A DNA stretch of 64,000 bases from Ecdyonurus torrentis (GCA_949318235.1 OX439137.1:9990532-10054531); one strand, 5' to 3'; positions 1 to 46,327 are shown, counted from the first letter of the stretch. Translations and numbers: made by a program. The notes: generated by a model not told the origin, from the sequence alone.

Positions 1-18
1 GTAATTTATCATGCACAA

Positions 19-185
19 TTGACTGATAAAGGAACAACTGTATTGAGGCCTACTATAAGCGATTTTGCTAACATCCACTTCCGTTTCGACTTACTACGCA
101 TGCACAGTGCATCGAAACGGAGGTGGATGTAAGCAAAATTACTTAGAATCGGCATCAAAACAGTTGTTCCTGTATTAGTCAGCAT
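19..185. repeat. Foldback element
   Basis: Two arms of about 80 bp read as imperfect inverted repeats: GGAACAACTGTATTGAGG at about 31 pairs with its complement near 170, and CCACTTCCGTTTCGA with TCGAAACGGAGGTGG. The loop is around 100-110. No coding potential beyond the palindrome. Confidence 0.7.
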
Positions 186-1808
186 GACACTTTTTTTTAA
201 CAATGTTTTCTTAGAATGTAGTTAATAAAATCTGTGTAATCGAATCAGAGTGCTAAAAACAATAGTAACAAAATGTTGGGGGGGGGGGGGTAGTAAATGG
301 TTTTTATATACATTTTTTTCTTCCTCCAATGATTTAGACTACTGTGAACATCCTTGTGTGTTGTTAGATCTCTTCAGATGTTCAAGATTGATGTATGTTC
401 AATTACAGAGCTGTAAATCTTGCATGAGTTATACAAAGTACTGCTGTAGATATAACACTTGACTTTCCCGTGACTTAACAGTTGGTACATCTTCATAAGG
501 TAGAGGTGATGAGAAATGTACGATACACACACTATATAAGTGAGCTCTTTTTTTTTTTTTTTTTTTTTTTTGTTATTTCAAAATTTTAAGATGAAACCCA
601 GTAATATGTTTATTCATCACGTCTAGTGTATTTTCTCAGAATTTACAACAGATGTGTGGCATAATAGTTACATAAAAAGATATTACTTTTACTGTTAAAC
701 CTTTTATGAAAGAAGTATCTCCTTGCATATAATCTTTATGCTATTGATAAGTGTACATTACCCTTTTTCTTTTTTTATATATCCCTGCATCAAATATGTG
801 TCTCGCAGCGGCCGCCGCTGCCCCGTTCGGGAACTTTGGTCCAGGTGATTTTCCCAAAGTAAAATATGTCATATAGTTTTAAGCAAATAGAATTGTGTTT
901 GCTGGGAAGTAATACTTAATTTTGATTTAACAAAATAAGATTTGGATTTTTTTTTAATATTTAAATATTTTTCCTTTCTTTTTTTTTTTTTTATTATTAT
1001 TATTTTTTTAATTATTATTTATATTTTAGAGCTCACTTTTATAAATATATATAAAATGAGACTGGTTCTAATAATTATGTAAATGAAAATTTTTATTTAA
1101 GGAGATATGGTAAATTAAGAGACCGCACAGTATAAATTTCATTAGATAAAGTCAGTCATGTTGAATAACAGATATAATTTTTTTTCCTATCTATAAATAC
1201 TAAGCTGTCTTAAAACCCCATCTTCTTAACATAAAAATTTTCATGAAAATAAAAAGTATATTTTTTTGCTTGTAACAAAGAATAAATGTACAGTAATAAG
1301 TTAAGTAATATCATAATATTGGCTGCAAATGTAATGGAATTAAAAAGTATTGTGCACCTTTTTTTTATATATAAAAATTATTATTATTATTCTGTAATTT
1401 ATAAAAAAAATTAAATAGTAACAATGTAAACTTTAAACTGATCTTGGTGTAAAAATTAGGGAATAAATTCGCCTACACTAGATGTAAAAACTATGTGCAC
1501 TTTGATAAACTTTATCTGAAGAAGTGTATAGATTTTTTACACTTATAGTATATTCACTTTTAGATAGCAGTACTACACTCACATTTTTTAATTAAATACC
1601 ATTGAATAAATTTATAAATTCTCTTAAATTTTGTGAAATACAGTAAACTATCATATAAAATTGCAAGAAATCTATAGAATGTATTTATATCTGAAACTGG
1701 TTTTATAATGGATATAAGATTGTGTGTAAATTAACGTAAGTTATTTGCTGCAACAGTGAAATATAATATATTGATTGATAGAGACTTGCAAAAAAGAGGT
1801 TCAGCAAA
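185..1808. other. AT-rich noncoding stretch
   Basis: Holds a G13 tract (278-290), several poly-T runs and a half-copy of a GC-rich MITE at 804-845 (CGCAGCGGCCGCCGCTGCCC), which is homologous to the right arm of the element at 23258-23377. No exon with usable splice signals was seen. Confidence 0.5.
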
Positions 1809-2176
1809 AGCCCTTTTCAACTTACTTTTTTATCATTTAGAATATTAAATTGATAATTACCATACCTTATTATCCATGAATGTTGATTTTGTATTTATTT
1901 TTATTTTGACGGTTATTTCACACATCTGACGTCACAATGTACCGCCGTCAATCACAGTCACTGCTCTGGTCACGTGACAAATTTAGACCCTCCCTCAAGT
2001 TCTTTACCCCTATCACGGCCCCATCGGTACATTGTGACATCAGATTGCGTTAAATAACCGTTAAAATGAAAATAAATACAAAATCATCGTGTTGGTGTCT
2101 GATTCATGGATAATAAGTTATGGTAATTATCAATCTAGTATTCTAAATGGTAAAAAAGTAAGTCGACAAGGGCTAA
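1809..2176. repeat. Long foldback element with TGACGTCA
   Basis: Arms of about 150 bp (1809-1960 and 2025-2176) are near-perfect inverted repeats around a GC-richer centre. Outer parts read AACTTACTTTTTTATCATTT and its complement. TGACGTCA occurs at 1927-1934, and the opposite arm has the variant TGACATCA. Confidence 0.75.
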
Positions 2177-2779
2177 ATAAATTAGCAAACGCAGGGTGCA
2201 ATAATATTAATAAAGTGCTAGCAAACGACTTTGTGTGACCTTAGTAATATAATATACTGTCTAATCAAGAAATAAAGCAGCTATAACTAGTAAAAAAGTT
2301 TGTAATGCTATAATTTTTACTTTAGCATTCTGAGCCTCAAAGCTATATTTTTCCTGATGAAAATTATTTTTTGTCATCCAAATTTTGAGATTAGTAAGCT
2401 ACAGTAAAAAATTCAGTTAATAGAGATAAAAAAATATCTAGCTTCAGTCCCTCATAAGAAAGCATGTTAAATTAAGACAGTAACACTTAATTACAGTACA
2501 TTTTTTCAATAAATTTATAGCATTAAACTATTTATTATAAAAATTAAAAATTATCAATATGCATTTCTTTAAAAATAATGTATTTATTATTCTAACATAA
2601 TGAACTTATTATTATTTAACTTAAAAATTGTAACTTACTGTACGGTAAAATAGTTGGGTTAAATTGAGAGGTTTGTAGCCTAATTTCGCCCAATAAAAAG
2701 CTGTTAATCATCATTATTAATATTATAACACAAATTCAAGTGCTAGCAATTAGTTAGTATTACTGTGCTCTGTATGTGT

Positions 2780-2966
2780 GACCGCCTATGTTTACTCAAA
2801 ATGCGGAAAAAGAAGTGCCGGAAGAGGAAACCCCGTGACTGTAAAAGTGGGAGAAAAATTGGTGCCAGCAGCAAGCTAGGCCTGAGCTATCTCCCACTTT
2901 TACCATCACGTGGATTCCTCTTCCGGCCACTTCCTTTTCCGCATTTTGAGTAAACATAAGCCATCT
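2780..2966. repeat. GC-richer foldback element
   Basis: Arms GTTTACTCAAAATGCGGAAA and its complement (CCGCATTTTGAGTAAAC), continuing through GGAAGAGGAA and CCCACTTTTAC, enclose a loop of about 25 bp (GCCAGCAGCAAGCTAGGCCT). The short ORF here is a product of the palindrome. Confidence 0.7.
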
Positions 2967-3760
2967 GTGTGTTTATTATCTCATTAAAATGACTATTGCT
3001 AGTTTGTGAAAGCAATATATAAGTCAAAAATGGTTTGAAAGTTTACTGTATTGTATGCAAATTAGCTGAGATTTCATTTCGTAGTTGGGTAAAATAAAAA
3101 AAATATATAAAATATAGTTCATTTGCTTCATAAATAAATATTATGATGATAGTAACTTCAAAATTTATGCAGTTGTACACCTAAATAGATTTTTATTCAC
3201 TGTGCTATCTTATAGTTAAGGCATTATTATGGTTAAAATATATTTTAATATTGTCTTGATTAGTAAATAACAAAAGTAAATCATTATGTAATTAACAATC
3301 CTCTGCTCCGTGTGCAAAATAAAAGTAAATACGTATGTATAAACTTTAACTGTATAGCATACAACATAATAAATTATTGTAACAATATGATGTAGTGATG
3401 AATGCATTAATAAATTAATCATACTTAAAATAAAATAATATGTTTGTTTTTAATTCTTTAAACCTATATATTATAGCTTTTTAACTGATAAAATTAATAA
3501 TAAAAATGTTTTGTTGACTATCAGTGACATTTTTTTTTTTTTTTTTCAAGTTGCGAGTATATTTGAATATTCCCGCTTCTCTAATCACGTGGTTTCCGTT
3601 TCCTGTGTGTTTTTTTTTTTTGACAGATCAGAAAAGTTCATTTTCAAATAATTTTAAATTTTGTGCTTGAGAAAAAGAAAAAAGAAACTTGCATTTTTTT
3701 TTGGAAATTGCGAGTTCCGCTCGTTTTGCTCGTTTTGCTCGTTTTGTACTGATGTACTTT
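2967..3760. other. AT-rich noncoding stretch
   Basis: No exon-like sequence. A poly-T run is at 3531-3546, and a short tandem repeat GCTCGTTTT (three to four units) at about 3719-3746 precedes the tRNA-like cluster. Confidence 0.4.
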
Positions 3761-3843
3761 GTAAGCTGTGGGATTCGAACCCACGCTCCCATGCAAATGC
3801 ATGTATATCAGCCAGTAGTGTGAACCACTCTGACATGAACCAT
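3761..3843 (-). tRNA. tRNA-like sequence 1 (tRNA-derived, probably not functional)
   Basis: On the minus strand it shows an A-box-like TGTCAGAGTGGTTCA and a perfect B box GGTTCGAATCC inside a T arm with a five-pair stem (GTGGG/CCCAC). The acceptor ends do not pair and the anticodon arm is unclear, so a tRNA-derived SINE head or pseudogene is more likely than a tRNA gene. Confidence 0.4.
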
Positions 3844-3934
3844 AGTTAAACATATTAAAGAAATTCTCTTATAAAAACTTCATATTTCATTGAAACAGAA
3901 AATTTTTAAGTTTAACACATCTTTTTACAAAACC

Positions 3935-4012
3935 TTACTTGGACTCGATCCCACACACTTTCACAGTGACTAGATTTCAAGTCAGCAGCGTTATCCATTA
4001 GGACATGAGCTT
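3935..4012 (-). tRNA. tRNA-like sequence 2 (tRNA-derived, probably not functional)
   Basis: Minus strand: A-box-like TGTCCTAATGGATAACG, a possible anticodon stem TGACT/AGTCA around an 8-nt loop, and B box GGATCGAGTCC. The acceptor stem does not pair. Same strand as its two neighbours. Confidence 0.4.
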
Positions 4013-4090
4013 ATATCAATGTAAGTCCAATAAATTTCTATTTAATAAGCAATGTCATCATTTTTTTTTTGTTAAAAATTTTAGAGAGCT

Positions 4091-4172
4091 ATAAGGTTTG
4101 AACATACGTTCACAGAGACACTACAGTATACTGTATTTTGTTGCAAGTGACCTGAACCATTCAGTCACAAGA
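4091..4172 (-). tRNA. tRNA-like sequence 3 (degenerate)
   Basis: Minus strand: TGACTGAATGGTTCAGG resembles an A box and TGTTCAAACC a degenerate B box. Weakest of the three. Confidence 0.25.
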
Positions 4173-4691
4173 ACAGGATATAAGTTAAAGATAAAATACT
4201 ATATTATTTAAAGAATGAGTCATATAATAACATTCGTTTCCATATCTTTCTATTAAAGGGACCTTTGACCGTGCTGTATATTCTTTTGCGTTATTATGTT
4301 CGCCAAAGCGTTCTCCAGCAGTCTAAATACTCTCTACCACTCTTTATGCTTCATTTGAGACTGTTATATTGCTTTACATTGGTTTAAAAATACATTATAA
4401 TTAATCGCATATTCTTGAAACATTATATCCTTATCAATATACATACATATATTATGCTTCAGCTGTGCTGATATTATATAACATTTATATCAAATCCAGA
4501 AACCCTAAAAAATTAGTCCTAAAAAATAAATAAATAAGGAAAGACAGAGAGATTTTTTTTTTTTTTTTTTTTTTTTTTCATCGCCTCAAGTAAGTATATA
4601 AATTGTGGTACATTGGTGTTTATGATAAAATTTAGCTTATTAACTTTAAAATTAAATATAAAGTATATTAACCCATCTCATAATTTTTGCT

Positions 4692-5009
4692 TTAAAGGCA
4701 TAGAACACCTTGAACAAAAAAGTTGTGTAATATCCTAACAAACCTAAAAATCAACGTTGATTTAGCCGAAGTCATTGATTTCTAATTTATTTTCCATTCA
4801 CAAAATGCCACTGGCGGTCACTGACGTCACAGCTCGCTTGTTTTACGCGCGTGAGCTGTGACGTCAGTGACCGCCAGTGGCATTTTGTGAATGGAAAATA
4901 AATTAGAAATCAATGACTCCAGCCAAATCAACGTTGATTTTCAGTTTTTTTTAGGATATTGCACAACTTTTTGGTTCAAGGTGTTCTACAAGGTGTTCTA
5001 TGCCTTTAA
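4692..5009. mobile_element. Family A foldback MITE, copy 1
   Basis: 318 bp bounded by TTAA on both sides, with inverted ends TTAAAGGCATAGAACACC. Almost the whole length folds on itself around ACGCGCGT. Each arm carries TGACGTCA (4822-4829 and 4859-4866). The right end repeats AAGGTGTTCTA in tandem. No ORF, so non-autonomous. Confidence 0.8.
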
Positions 5010-5779
5010 TTATAATCTATAGTGTTTAAGGGCACACATACAGTTAATTATACAGTTTTTTCCTGCGATCTTTGTTATTATAAAGAAGATATTGCACTAT
5101 ATTAATTTTTTTTTAATTTAACTTTATAAGAAATAACATAAATAGGAAGTATACATAATATCAGGTAAAAGGACTTTTATGGTACTACAATAAAATTATG
5201 TAAATTATTTTCTTTAAATTTATTAAAATTATATAATATATTACACAATCAAAACGTGTTCGGTTAAATGCGATGTATTTTGGTTTGGGAAACAATTTAT
5301 AATTTTTACATAATATTAAAATACTTGTACTAATCTCTGTATTTTTTTTACATAATTTTGTACAACAATAAAATAAACAATTTTCAAGTAATTTTTACAC
5401 TATTAATTTTATTATTTTATTATTTCAATTTAATTCACTTTTCTTATGAATATAATAATTTAAATTCTTATTGTTTTTAAACCACAGATTTTTTAAAGCT
5501 AAATCCTATCCTTTGTTATATATTATATTCCCACCACCTGCCTATATAAAAGATTTTTTTTTTTAATTATATTACAACTACTTTGGAATTACAAAAATAT
5601 ACACTTCTTTCTATACCATATAAAAAAATTATATATATTATATTTAAATTAAAGACCGCACCATTAAGCTACATTAAATTCAAAATCACATTTTAATTTG
5701 TATTTGTCTTTTTACGCTATAGTAAAGGCTGTATTATACATAGTTTTTAATAGACTAAAAAACATATTATATTAATTTA
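5010..5779. other. AT-rich noncoding stretch
   Basis: Very AT-rich with no exon signals or repeat family recognised. Confidence 0.4.
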
Positions 5780-5843
5780 TTGGAGCTTATCAGTAGTGCG
5801 CGAGAAAAGCCAAGGGTACCCTAATTTAATATTATGCTATATG

Positions 5844-5884
<41 letters not shown>

Positions 5885-5995
5885 TAATTTCTGAGAAAAC
5901 TACTGCATTAATTCCGGAAATATTTAAATGAGGAATACTAGACATACTTTTAAGTGTTTTAAACTTAGAATTTTTTATTACCGATAACCTCCATT
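5780..5995 (+). mobile_element. Family D MITE, copy 1, at the 3' end of gene 1
   Basis: Begins TTGGAGCTTATCAG and ends ACCGATAACCTCCATT; the internal landmarks are GGGTACCCTAATTTAA, a T35 run and ATACTAGACATACTTTTAAG, all shared with the other D copies. It ends 20 bp from the gene 1 stop codon, so the transcript must run into it. Confidence 0.7.
5974..5979 (-). terminator. Candidate poly(A) signal of gene 1 (AATAAA)
   Basis: First AATAAA on the minus strand after the gene 1 stop, 37 nt downstream of it, and located inside a family D repeat. Confidence 0.4.
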
Positions 5996-6015
5996 AAAAA
6001 GTTAATTATACATAT

Positions 6016-39441
<33,426 letters not shown>

Positions 39442-40905
39442 ATTTATAAATTGAACTAAACTAAAACTTTATCATGTGTTGTAATAATAATAATAAAAAA
39501 TATGTGGTTTTATCTACATCCAAAGTCCCAACATTTTTTTTATCATATTTCTTTATGCGTAATCTCTCTCTCTCTCTCTCTCTCATAACGATTATTATTA
39601 GTTTCTAAAATGGGAATTCCGTTAAAAGTTGAAGGAGGGTGTTAGGTGTAAGAGTAGGCTAGTAGGCTAGTCAGGCTTAAAACTCGCCCTTTCAAAAAAA
39701 AAAAATATATATATATATATATATATTATATATGTATTTTCAATATTTTTTTTTTTTTAATAAAGACAATTATAATATAATTTACTTCATAAAATTGTTG
39801 ATTTTAAAATAATAAATTTAATTTATTTCATCTATAACACAGAAATAAGAGACTGAGAGTTAATTACATAAACTTCATTATGTTTGTATACACGATTATG
39901 ATAGTATATATTTTACCTTTCAAAAACTTATACAATGAAGTTTTAATGATATTCATTTATGAGAAAAAGCATGTGTAATAGATAATTTAAATGGTAACAT
40001 ATTTTGATTTGATAATTATATCCTGTTTATACCCAAATCCATATAATTATATCTCAATCATGTGTACAGTAAATAGATGTATCATTTAAAAGTTCTGCTT
40101 AAAAATTGATCTGTTCTACAAAAGTGATATACAGTACAACAGTATTATAGCGTAAAAGTGAAAAAAAAATAGTAATAATAAAAACAAACAAACAAATGTT
40201 AGTAACAAGTTCTTGAAACTTTTTAGGAATTATCTTATAACTGACTTATTCTAGCTGCATCCATTGCCCACCGGTGTTCTAAAAAAATTAAAAAAAAAAT
40301 TAAAAAGAAATATTGAAGTAGTTTTCTTAAAATAATAATAATGAAAAATAACAATTTATATAAATTGAAAAAAGAAATTAATAAGAAGTTAAATAAAGAG
40401 TCTTTTCATTTTAAAAAGGTTCTAAAATGATTTGGGTTTCTTACCTTTCTACGTGTTTCCTTATTAGGTATACATACAATGAACAATAGACTATATAATT
40501 GAAATTAATAATACACATTGCAGGTTATTTTTTGTTAACACTGTATTATTATAACAGGAAAAAGTACTTTAGTCTAGTACTCGAACAAATGTCAATATTT
40601 TACGTGAATATAGAAAGTTTAAGGAAGTATGAACCAGCAATATAATTATAATAATAGATTTGATTAGATTCAAATTAGGCTTTAGACTTCAAATTTGATA
40701 TATTTTTATAATTTAAATAATTATTGAGAGTTAGTGGTTTATATAAGAAGCCATTGACATTAATAAAATATATAAATATTAAAAATAATAAAATTATTAT
40801 AGCTCAATTTTTATTAATTTATACATTATTGTATCAACAATTAATCTTTGTAATGTAATCATAACGCTTTGACGAGGATAGTATACAAAAATAAGTCAAA
40901 AACGA
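39442..40905. other. AT-rich stretch upstream of exon 1b
   Basis: Would contain the promoter of exon 1b if it is used; no convincing core promoter stands out. A (TC)n of about 12 units lies at 39563-39584 and a (TA)n at 39709-39726. Confidence 0.35.
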
Positions 40906-41250
40906 TTAAAGGAATAGACCAGAGAAAAACATAAGCATTTATATTACAAAACACTTGATGGGATTAACATAAATAACTTTAGTTTGTCTCAAAACCCAAC
41001 AGTAGCCCAATAGCAGTAATCAGAAAATTCGATTTATGCAACCCGCACACCATTTTCATACTAATTTTTGCATGTTTCTGACGTCATAAATATGCATTTT
41101 TACGCAAATTGCATACTTTACAGTTTGTTCACGCTCTCTCGTGGGTCTATATTAACATTCTGGTAAAAATTGTCATTAGTTTTGAAGATCCTATTTTGTG
41201 TTTATTCATTAAAAAGCACATGTTGTTTTTTATGTGGTCTATGGCTTTAA
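40906..41250 (+). mobile_element. Family A' MITE, copy 1
   Basis: TTAA-bounded, TTAAAGGAATAGACCAGAGA start, GGTCTATGGCTTTAA end. Internal TTATGCAACCCGCACACC and CACGCTCTCTCGTGGG. TGACGTCA at 41089-41096. Confidence 0.8.
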
Positions 41251-43329
41251 AGGCTATTTTAACTGAAAGCAACCCCTTTTCTCGAATTCTAATCTAATTA
41301 CAGGAATAAAATTTAACACTTATTAACTTCAATATTATATTGGGCACCTGTAAAGTTTTGTTGTTTATCTAGAGAATTTTGTTTGAGTAAATGGAGTGCA
41401 TTGTCAAGTAAACGTATGTCTCCTGGAAGTATATTATGTGTCTTGTGAAGATCCCCCGCTTTAGGTAGTCAAAATCTATATTATTTGTATATAGCCAATA
41501 TTAAAATAAAAAGCTCATCTAAAAAAAAAAAAAAAAAAAAAGTGAAATTGGGAAAATATGTAAAGTAATAATTACATGTTGCTGTGAATAAATGAATTAT
41601 TTGATTTTGAATTTATATACTTTAAAAAAATACTTATTAATAATGAATAAAAAGAAATAACACACTCACTTAAAAATTATAGATAAGATATTATCAGGTA
41701 TATATATAATTGACACAGTTTGATTATACTTTTCTTGTAAAAAAGAGATAATCAATGAAATATACAAGATCATTTTTCAAGTGATCGTGAACCTACCAAG
41801 GTAAATCATATTATAAAAGAATAATTACAAAAGTAGCGTTTAGTGAAAAAATAAATAAATAGCACAGTGCAGTATTTAACAAAGTGCTAGCTGACGACTA
41901 CGTGTTTCTGCTTTGATTTAACATGTTTTATTATGGGGTAAAATGCATCTATAACTCGAGGTAGATTTTTTTTTTGTCTCTAAATTCAAATATTTTTCTG
42001 TAGCTTACTAGACCTTAAAGTTTTTGTTTTCCTGATTTTCAGATACTTTGATTATACTTTTTGTATGCAAATAACTTGATATTGAGGGGAAACTAGTTTT
42101 GAGGTTCAGAAAGTTATACAATAAAAAAAATAATAAAAAATAATAATAATAATAAGCATTCTAACCACAATGCTGCTTCAATATTTCATAAAGTACGATT
42201 CATTAAAGCACTTAAGTCTTAAGTCATCTAAAGGCCTTAACCTTGATTCTTAATCTTTTAATTATCAGTTCTATTTATGTAAATACATAGAACGTAATAA
42301 AATCTTATATCTTATTATTCTTAAATACTGTATTTTATTATATTTAATAGAATATCTTTGGATCTTAGGATATTTGAAGTCTTTATTCAATCAAAAACCA
42401 AAGCATGCTGAATCAAGACAGAAACACAAAAAGTCGTCTATGTCTCCAGCACTTTGTTAATATTATGTTTGGGAGGTATGAGATTTTTTTGGTTTGTTTT
42501 TTTCACTTCATCCTTTTTGTTTGTTTGTTTGTTTGTTTGTTTTGTTGTAAATCTTTAATTATAATTGTATGTCTGTATACTGCATTCAACGTAAAAACAA
42601 GGATATTGGCTTAATTATTAATTAGCTGCGCGGAACAAGAGAACTCATACATGCATGTTGGCTCAATAATATATGGTAGAGAGCAAAATTATTTTGCATC
42701 ACTATAGAAAGTAAAGATTGACAATTATACTTTGTTCTACATCATATATTACACTGTAATAATATTATTAGACCTCTTTTGTACAACGTAAAATTACGTT
42801 AGTTGCACAAAAAGATTTTAAAAAAAGTGAGTAAATTCCTATACAATTTAAAGAGTACAAATAATCTCTACCAAACAGAAAAAATTCTATTATTGAAATT
42901 AAAATTACTAATATTAAAGTATTTTAAATTAATTTTCTGCGTGAAATTTTGTTATAAACACAAATATAATGCAAGACGTTAATTATGTGTAAATAATAAT
43001 AATAACTTGTCCAAATTTGTATTAAACGAGTGCGCTCTTAACATTTTGGTATGCATTTTAAAATTTATGCCTTAAACGTAAAATTAAATGATTACTTTTG
43101 CATACGTTACAGAGTTGTTTCGTACTTATATTATTATGACGATGAATCATCGCTAATGATAATAAATTAATAAAATTATATTGATCTATCACGTTAATAT
43201 AAATCTATATAACATTAATTATATAATATTTTACTTCAAAAAATTTTGTAAAGATATAAAATAGATTTTTATTTTTAATATCAGTACTTTTGAATATACC
43301 GTATAAATTTTAATTACATGTCCACTACA
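41251..43329. other. AT-rich noncoding stretch
   Basis: A19 run at about 41521-41540, a (GTTT)n run at about 42517-42543; otherwise nothing recognised. Confidence 0.4.
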
Positions 43330-43605
43330 CATTGAACGTTAAAAAGCTTGTACATATAGTTTTACAATATGTTTTAAATTTTAAGTATTGTGAAATTAAC
43401 GATTATGACATCACTAAACGTTGACAATCTAACGATAAAAGCTTAAATGACGTCACAAGCGTTAGAATCACGTTACAAATCTATACAATTGTTCCATTCG
43501 GTCCTAACGCTTATGACGTTCACCATAACGTTTTATCGTTATAATTTCAACGTTTAGTGATGTCATAATCGTTAATTCAACAATACTTAAAGCATTGCAA
43601 AACTG
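43330..43605. repeat. Foldback element with TGACGTCA
   Basis: Arms AGTATTGTGAAATTAACGAT, TGACATCACTAAACGTTGA and complements. TGACGTCA at 43448-43455; the other arm has TGACGTTC. Confidence 0.7.
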
Positions 43606-44847
43606 TGTACAAAAATAAGCTTTTTATTTTTTTAGAGTGATACCATGTGAGCATAATACTAAATGGACACAATATATTGTTACAAATTATTTTGCAATAT
43701 AATTATTATGCAGATGATCATATATTACACAGTATATTATAAAACTTATTCCTAACTAGTTTTCTAGGTCATTTCTCAGCTTATAATGAAATGATATTTA
43801 TTATTATCCACTTTGCATCTCATTGCATTACATTTCAATGTCATTTTAATAGTCATCATTTGCACTTGTCACAGTAAAAAAACGTTTGTTATCGTACTTT
43901 ATTTGATTAAGGTTTGTCGACAAGTGCAGTTCATCTTCATTATAGTGTAGTGTACTGTAATAGTTTATTTCCATACAGAAAAGTTTGCTATAAACAAGAC
44001 AATATACTAGGTAAGAGTTTTTTTTTTTTTTTTTAATTTTTTTTAAACATTATTAAGGTACATTAACTATTCATTTCTTTGTTGTACTTTTGTATACCAG
44101 ATTTTTAAATAACATTGCTTTAAATAGGAACAATTATTGTCATGCAAAGTTAGAATAAATAAAAGAGTATGTGAATGTAGCTTTAAAGAAATACATTTGA
44201 AATTTTAGGCTCAAACATAAAAATGTATATTTTAAGAGCTTAATTTTTACTATAATTTATTTATGATTGTTTTGGAGTTGCGGAATTATTTTTAATCTTA
44301 AAGTTACAACGAGAGGTATTACAAATCACCTCTGTTATAATACTTTGGATTTCAGTCCTATAATTTTAATACCAAACAATAATATCTACCGTTAATGTAT
44401 GTTATTATTATTATTATTATTTTGAAAAAGTTAGTTTAATTAATAACAAATTAAGTTCTATGTGAATTATGCATCTTTTTTATGTACTTATAGGAGCTAA
44501 TTTTTTTAAATTTACTTTTTGAAATTATTCATTCTGACCACTTAAAAAATGCATATCGTTGTTTTCTTTGATGCGCTTGTTGACCATATTTGTGGAGTTA
44601 AATATAATGTACAGCTTTTATAGAAGAACAACACTTTCTATCATTGATTTACGTTATTCCAAATCGGATATTTACTCTCAATTTCAACTATAGCTTCTCA
44701 TTGGGATCTAGAAATAAAGTTTGAATAAACAGTAATCTCAATTTGTGTTTGATATAATAATAATAGTAATACTGTTTTTTCTATACCGGGTAACCACCAA
44801 AATGGCATCGTGGAAATGAGTGACAACAGTGTAGTGATGTATTAAGT
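43606..44847. other. AT-rich noncoding stretch
   Basis: Only low-complexity AT sequence and a poly-T at 44018-44033 were noticed. Confidence 0.35.
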
Positions 44848-45095
44848 AATAGAGGTTATCGGTGAGGCTCACAGGAAAAGCTTCGGGTCACCTAATATAG
44901 TTCGCTAAATACGTATTACTTTAGCATTGCGGGAGCATGATATTTTTTAAGATTTCTGAGAAAGCTACTGAACTGATGCCGTGTAAGTATTTAAATAAAG
45001 ACACACGCACACACAATAAGACACTTTTGTGTTTTTTTTTTTAACATTAATGATTATGCTTTTTATTTATTTTTTTATCACCGAAAACCTCCATT
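44848..45095 (+). mobile_element. Family D MITE, copy 4 (diverged)
   Basis: AGAGGTTATCGGTGAGG start, GAAAAGCTTCGGGTCACC, GAGAAAGCTACTGAACTG, end ACCGAAAACCTCCATT. Confidence 0.6.
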
Positions 45096-45434
45096 GGCTG
45101 TCTTATTTCAAAATAAAGAGAAAAATTATACTCATTACTCACTTATTTGTTTTATATTTGACGTAAGATTTCAATAAATTTTGAAATATTGCAAGTTCTA
45201 TTGTATGTATAGCATAGCTGGCTTATAAATTATAATATAATATACTCCCACGAGTTGCATTATTGCAAAATACTTTATAAAATATACTCACATTTTTGTT
45301 GATGTTAATAATACTGTATATAAAAAAAAAGAGGAAAAAAAATTGATGTGGTTTAAAAGATCCGTAGAGAGACTTCATTAAATTGTTTTTAACAATGCAT
45401 ATATGTATCAGAGAGAGAGAGAGAGAGAGAGAAT

Positions 45435-45782
45435 TTAAAGCCATAGACCATGCATATAAAACAACATGTGCTTTTTAATGAATAAACACGAAATGGGATC
45501 TTCAAAACTGATGACAATTTTTACCAGAATATTAATGTAGCCCCACGAGAGAGCGTGAAAAAACAGTAAAGTATGCAATTTGCGTGAATATTCATGTTTA
45601 TGACGTCAGAAACATGCAAAAATTAGTATGAAAATGTTGTGCGGGTTGCATAAATTGAATTTTCTGATCACTGCTACGGGGCTACTGTGGGGTTTTGAGA
45701 CAAACTAAAGCTATTTATGGAAGTCCCATCAAGTGTTTATGTGATATAAATGCTTATGTTTTTCTCTGGTCTATTCCTTTAA
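45435..45782 (-). mobile_element. Family A' MITE, copy 2
   Basis: Reverse orientation, TTAA-bounded: TTAAAGCCATAGACCATG start, CTCTGGTCTATTCCTTTAA end. TGACGTCA at 45601-45608. Lies 508 bp upstream of the gene 2 start. Confidence 0.8.
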
Positions 45783-46224
45783 ATATTAATTTAATTATGT
45801 CCACTACAGTAAATACATTAAAAAATAAGCACTATAAGCATTATAATCAACATGTTTTGTCAAGTTCTATAAAAACAATTCTTTTAAGAAAAATATTTAT
45901 TTACATAATTTATTTATAATTTACTCAAACAAACGCAGCTGTAGTTTCCGCAACAGTTAAGGATGTTGGGAAAAAAATAATTCTGAAATTTCTAAATAAA
46001 AACAAAAGATAATAATACATACATATACGGCTCCCGAATGTCCAACTATTATCAACAAGAAAATTACACTCACTTATATTATACATACATTTAACATAAT
46101 TGGCATTACCAGTTTTCTTGTGCAAGCAAAAGTACACTTACAATTAACTACACGCTATACTGCTATAACAGTCTACATTCTAGTAATGTAAGAAATGTAC
46201 AAACGTCAGTCTGACGTTTAGTCG

Positions 46225-46230
46225 TCAGTT
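46225..46230 (+). promoter_or_regulatory. Initiator-like TCAGTT upstream of gene 2
   Basis: Matches the arthropod initiator TCAKTY and lies 61 nt before the ATG of the candidate mini-exon. No TATA box sits at the expected place. It lies beside GTCAGTCTGACGTTT, which is itself partly palindromic. Confidence 0.25.
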
Positions 46231-46290
46231 CAGATTACTTTTTTACTGTATGCGTGTCTCATGTGTTCTCTGAGATATCTGTATAATAAA

Positions 46291-46327
46291 ATGTGGCTGT
46301 GCTGTGCTTGCAAAGAAAATGTTAAAG
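46291..46327 (+). CDS. Gene 2 candidate mini-exon 1 ([12 protein letters not shown])
   Basis: 37 nt: ATG in good context (TAAAATGTGG), 12 codons, donor AAAG|GTGAGA. It joins exon 2 in frame to read ...ENVKGPGMQTS. Three Cys in the first seven residues could be an S-acylation site, which is inference only. The alternative is that this is an upstream ORF and translation starts at 47051. A TCAGTT initiator-like site lies at 46225-46230. Confidence 0.5.

Noticed and set aside
278..290. G-runs (also 46367-46384 and 55882-55896) considered as G-quadruplexes
   Set aside because: Single homopolymer runs without the four-tract spacing; more likely slippage or assembly features.
41041..41295. 62-aa ORF at 41109
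   Set aside because: Entirely inside family A' copy 1, and the homologous copies do not keep the frame.
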